Part shown: piece after piece, positions 62,911 to 64,000 of the stretch
How the letters are laid out: the number at the start of each line of letters is the position of its first letter
How positions within the stretch are numbered: position 1 is the first letter of the stretch
Translations under genes and position numbers: made by a program
The notes under the pieces: generated by a model
Seen by the model: only the letters and a program-made list of their open reading frames with translations
What the model was told of the DNA's origin: nothing
Database searches by the model: none
Source of the DNA: an uncultured Pelagibacteraceae bacterium
GTDB taxonomy: Bacteria > Pseudomonadota > Alphaproteobacteria > Pelagibacterales > Pelagibacteraceae
Direction of reading: 5' to 3'
Length of the DNA: 64,000 nt
Assembly (NCBI GenBank): GCA_902567235.1
Contig: CACFLX010000002.1
Location: 1-64,000, forward strand

Positions 62911-64000
62911 ATGAACTTAATTGCCGAAATCCAAAAATTACAAAACTATCTTAAAGTTCAAGATTATAAAACAGTTGTGGATGGATGTGAAAAATTAATT
63001 AATAAATTTCCACACAATCCTTTTTTATTTAATCTCCAAGGACTTGCTCTTCATGGGAGTGGAAAATATTTAATTGCAATCGACAGATATAAAAAAGCAT
63101 TAGATCTAGATAAAAATTTTTTACCCGCAATAAATAATTTAGCAAATTCATACAAATCAATTGGAAATTTTGAAGAAGCAGAATCATTATACAATAAAGC
63201 CATTAATAGTAAGCCAGATTATTTTCAGGCAATAAACAATTACGCAAACTTAAAAGCATTAGTATTTGATTATGTCACTGCTATAGAATTTTATAAAAAA
63301 GCATTAAAAATTAAAGAAAATGATATAACTATATTATTTTCCCTTGCAAATGCTTATCATGCAATAGGTGAAATAACAAAAACAAAAGAAATAATTTCAG
63401 AGATTCTTAATATTAACTCAAAACATACATCCACACATAAATTGTTAAGTTCAATTATTGATTATTCTAAAGATAATTCAAATTTAATTGAAATGAAAAA
63501 TTTAATTGAAAAAAATGAATTACCAAAAGGCCAAATAATAGACTTATCATTTGCCCTTGGTAAAGCTTATGAAGATTTACAAAAGTATGAAGATTCATTT
63601 CTTTTCTTAAAAAAAGGAAATTTATTAAAAAAAAAGGAATATAATTACAATATTGAAGAAGATAAATTATTAATAGATTCAATTAAAAAAAGTTTTAAAG
63701 ATTTAAATATCAAAGATGGGAAAAAATTTTTTGACAAAAGAAGACCCATATTTATTTGTGGTATGCCAAGATCTGGCACTACTTTAGTTGAGCAGATTAT
63801 AGCTTCACATAATGATGTTTTTGGTGCAGGAGAATTGATTTATATACAGAGAATAATAAATAAACGTTTAATGTCTGAAAAAAAAATATCAAAAGAAAAA
63901 TTAGATAATGAAATGGAATTAAGTAGCAATCTTTTAAATGAAAATTATTTTAAAATGATTAATTACCATAAATTTAAAGAAAATAATTTTACAGACAAAG
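62911..64000 (+). CDS. TPR-repeat sulfotransferase-family protein (cut by window end)
   Basis: 363 codons are open from the ATG at 62911 to the window end. Residues about 1-170 are tetratricopeptide repeats (for example FLPAINNLANSYKSIGNFEE and its neighbours). From about residue 280 a sulfotransferase domain begins: PIFICGMPRSGTTLVEQIIA, with the PAPS-binding loop MPRSGTT at 285-291. Such fusions resemble tyrosyl-protein or carbohydrate sulfotransferases; the acceptor is unknown. It starts 38 bp after rho. Confidence 0.85.
   Translation, partial: MNLIAEIQKLQNYLKVQDYKTVVDGCEKLINKFPHNPFLFNLQGLALHGSGKYLIAIDRYKKALDLDKNFLPAINNLANSYKSIGNFEEAESLYNKAINSKPDYFQAINNYANLKALVFDYVTAIEFYKKALKIKENDITILFSLANAYHAIGEITKTKEIISEILNINSKHTSTHKLLSSIIDYSKDNSNLIEMKNLIEKNELPKGQIIDLSFALGKAYEDLQKYEDSFLFLKKGNLLKKKEYNYNIEEDKLLIDSIKKSFKDLNIKDGKKFFDKRRPIFICGMPRSGTTLVEQIIASHNDVFGAGELIYIQRIINKRLMSEKKISKEKLDNEMELSSNLLNENYFKMINYHKFKENNFTDK

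Noticed and set aside
1-64000. Mobile elements, CRISPR arrays and prophage
   Set aside because: No transposase, integrase or phage genes, no regularly spaced direct repeats, and gene order follows alphaproteobacterial norms.

Overview
The window is a gene-dense, strongly AT-rich piece of an alphaproteobacterial chromosome. Very short or overlapping gene junctions, A/T-rich codon use, small gene sizes and lineage-typical gene orders (hisBHAFE/hslVU; smr-tim44-fxsA-secB-dnaQ-coaE-aroE-maf-ppsR-hemE-hemH-hemJ-rho; rpe-heparinase-purH) point to a streamlined marine bacterium of the SAR11 clade (Pelagibacterales). The species-level call is inference. I see no insertion sequences, prophage genes, CRISPR arrays or rRNA. 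One tRNA (Gly-GCC) is present.

1-18 kb: the 3' end of ftsY is followed by a long run of minus-strand genes. Read in transcription order these are hspQ, a cytochrome c maturation set (ccmC-D-E-F-G-H), a PagL-like outer-membrane protein, two tandem FMN 2-hydroxy-acid dehydrogenases, an aminotransferase, a GlcD/Dld-type FAD oxidase, a TRAP transporter (Tat-exported binding protein, hairpin terminator, DctQ, and a DctM carrying a long coiled-coil tail), an MFS carrier and an alpha/beta hydrolase. I read the middle part as a module for importing and oxidising lactate/glycolate-type acids.

18-32 kb: yciB, a DUF2794 gene, a Bax-inhibitor-1-like gene, an aldo/keto reductase, an IalB-like secreted protein and argG. 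Next comes a compact flavin/photolyase island: SDR, a 36-codon membrane ORF, DUF2805, a photolyase-like FAD protein lacking the usual N-terminal domain, DUF2256, a DUF393 thiol protein and a PF04244 photolyase. It is followed by folD, yggT, an MscS channel, hemD, hemC and tsaD.

32-47 kb: an EVE protein, acetyl-CoA synthetase with a lysine-rich N-terminus, a two-subunit Na+/solute symporter (small DUF4212 subunit plus a large subunit with an EF-hand-like loop) closed by a strong terminator, rpe, a heparinase-II/III-like gene, purH, a pterin dehydratase, tRNA-Gly, a LON-domain protein, a UbiH-like monooxygenase, ftsK and lolA.

47-64 kb: histidine genes hisB-H-A-F-E plus HIT and GNAT genes (minus), then hslVU behind a heat-shock-like promoter, smr, a Tim44-like gene, fxsA, secB, dnaQ, coaE, aroE, an SDR, maf and ppsR. 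From 59.1 kb rightward are hemE, hemH, hemJ, rho and a TPR-sulfotransferase gene cut by the window edge. The 284-bp AT-rich gap between the divergent ppsR (RP001-type) and hemE genes is the position of the chromosomal origin in Caulobacter, and I propose it as oriC here.
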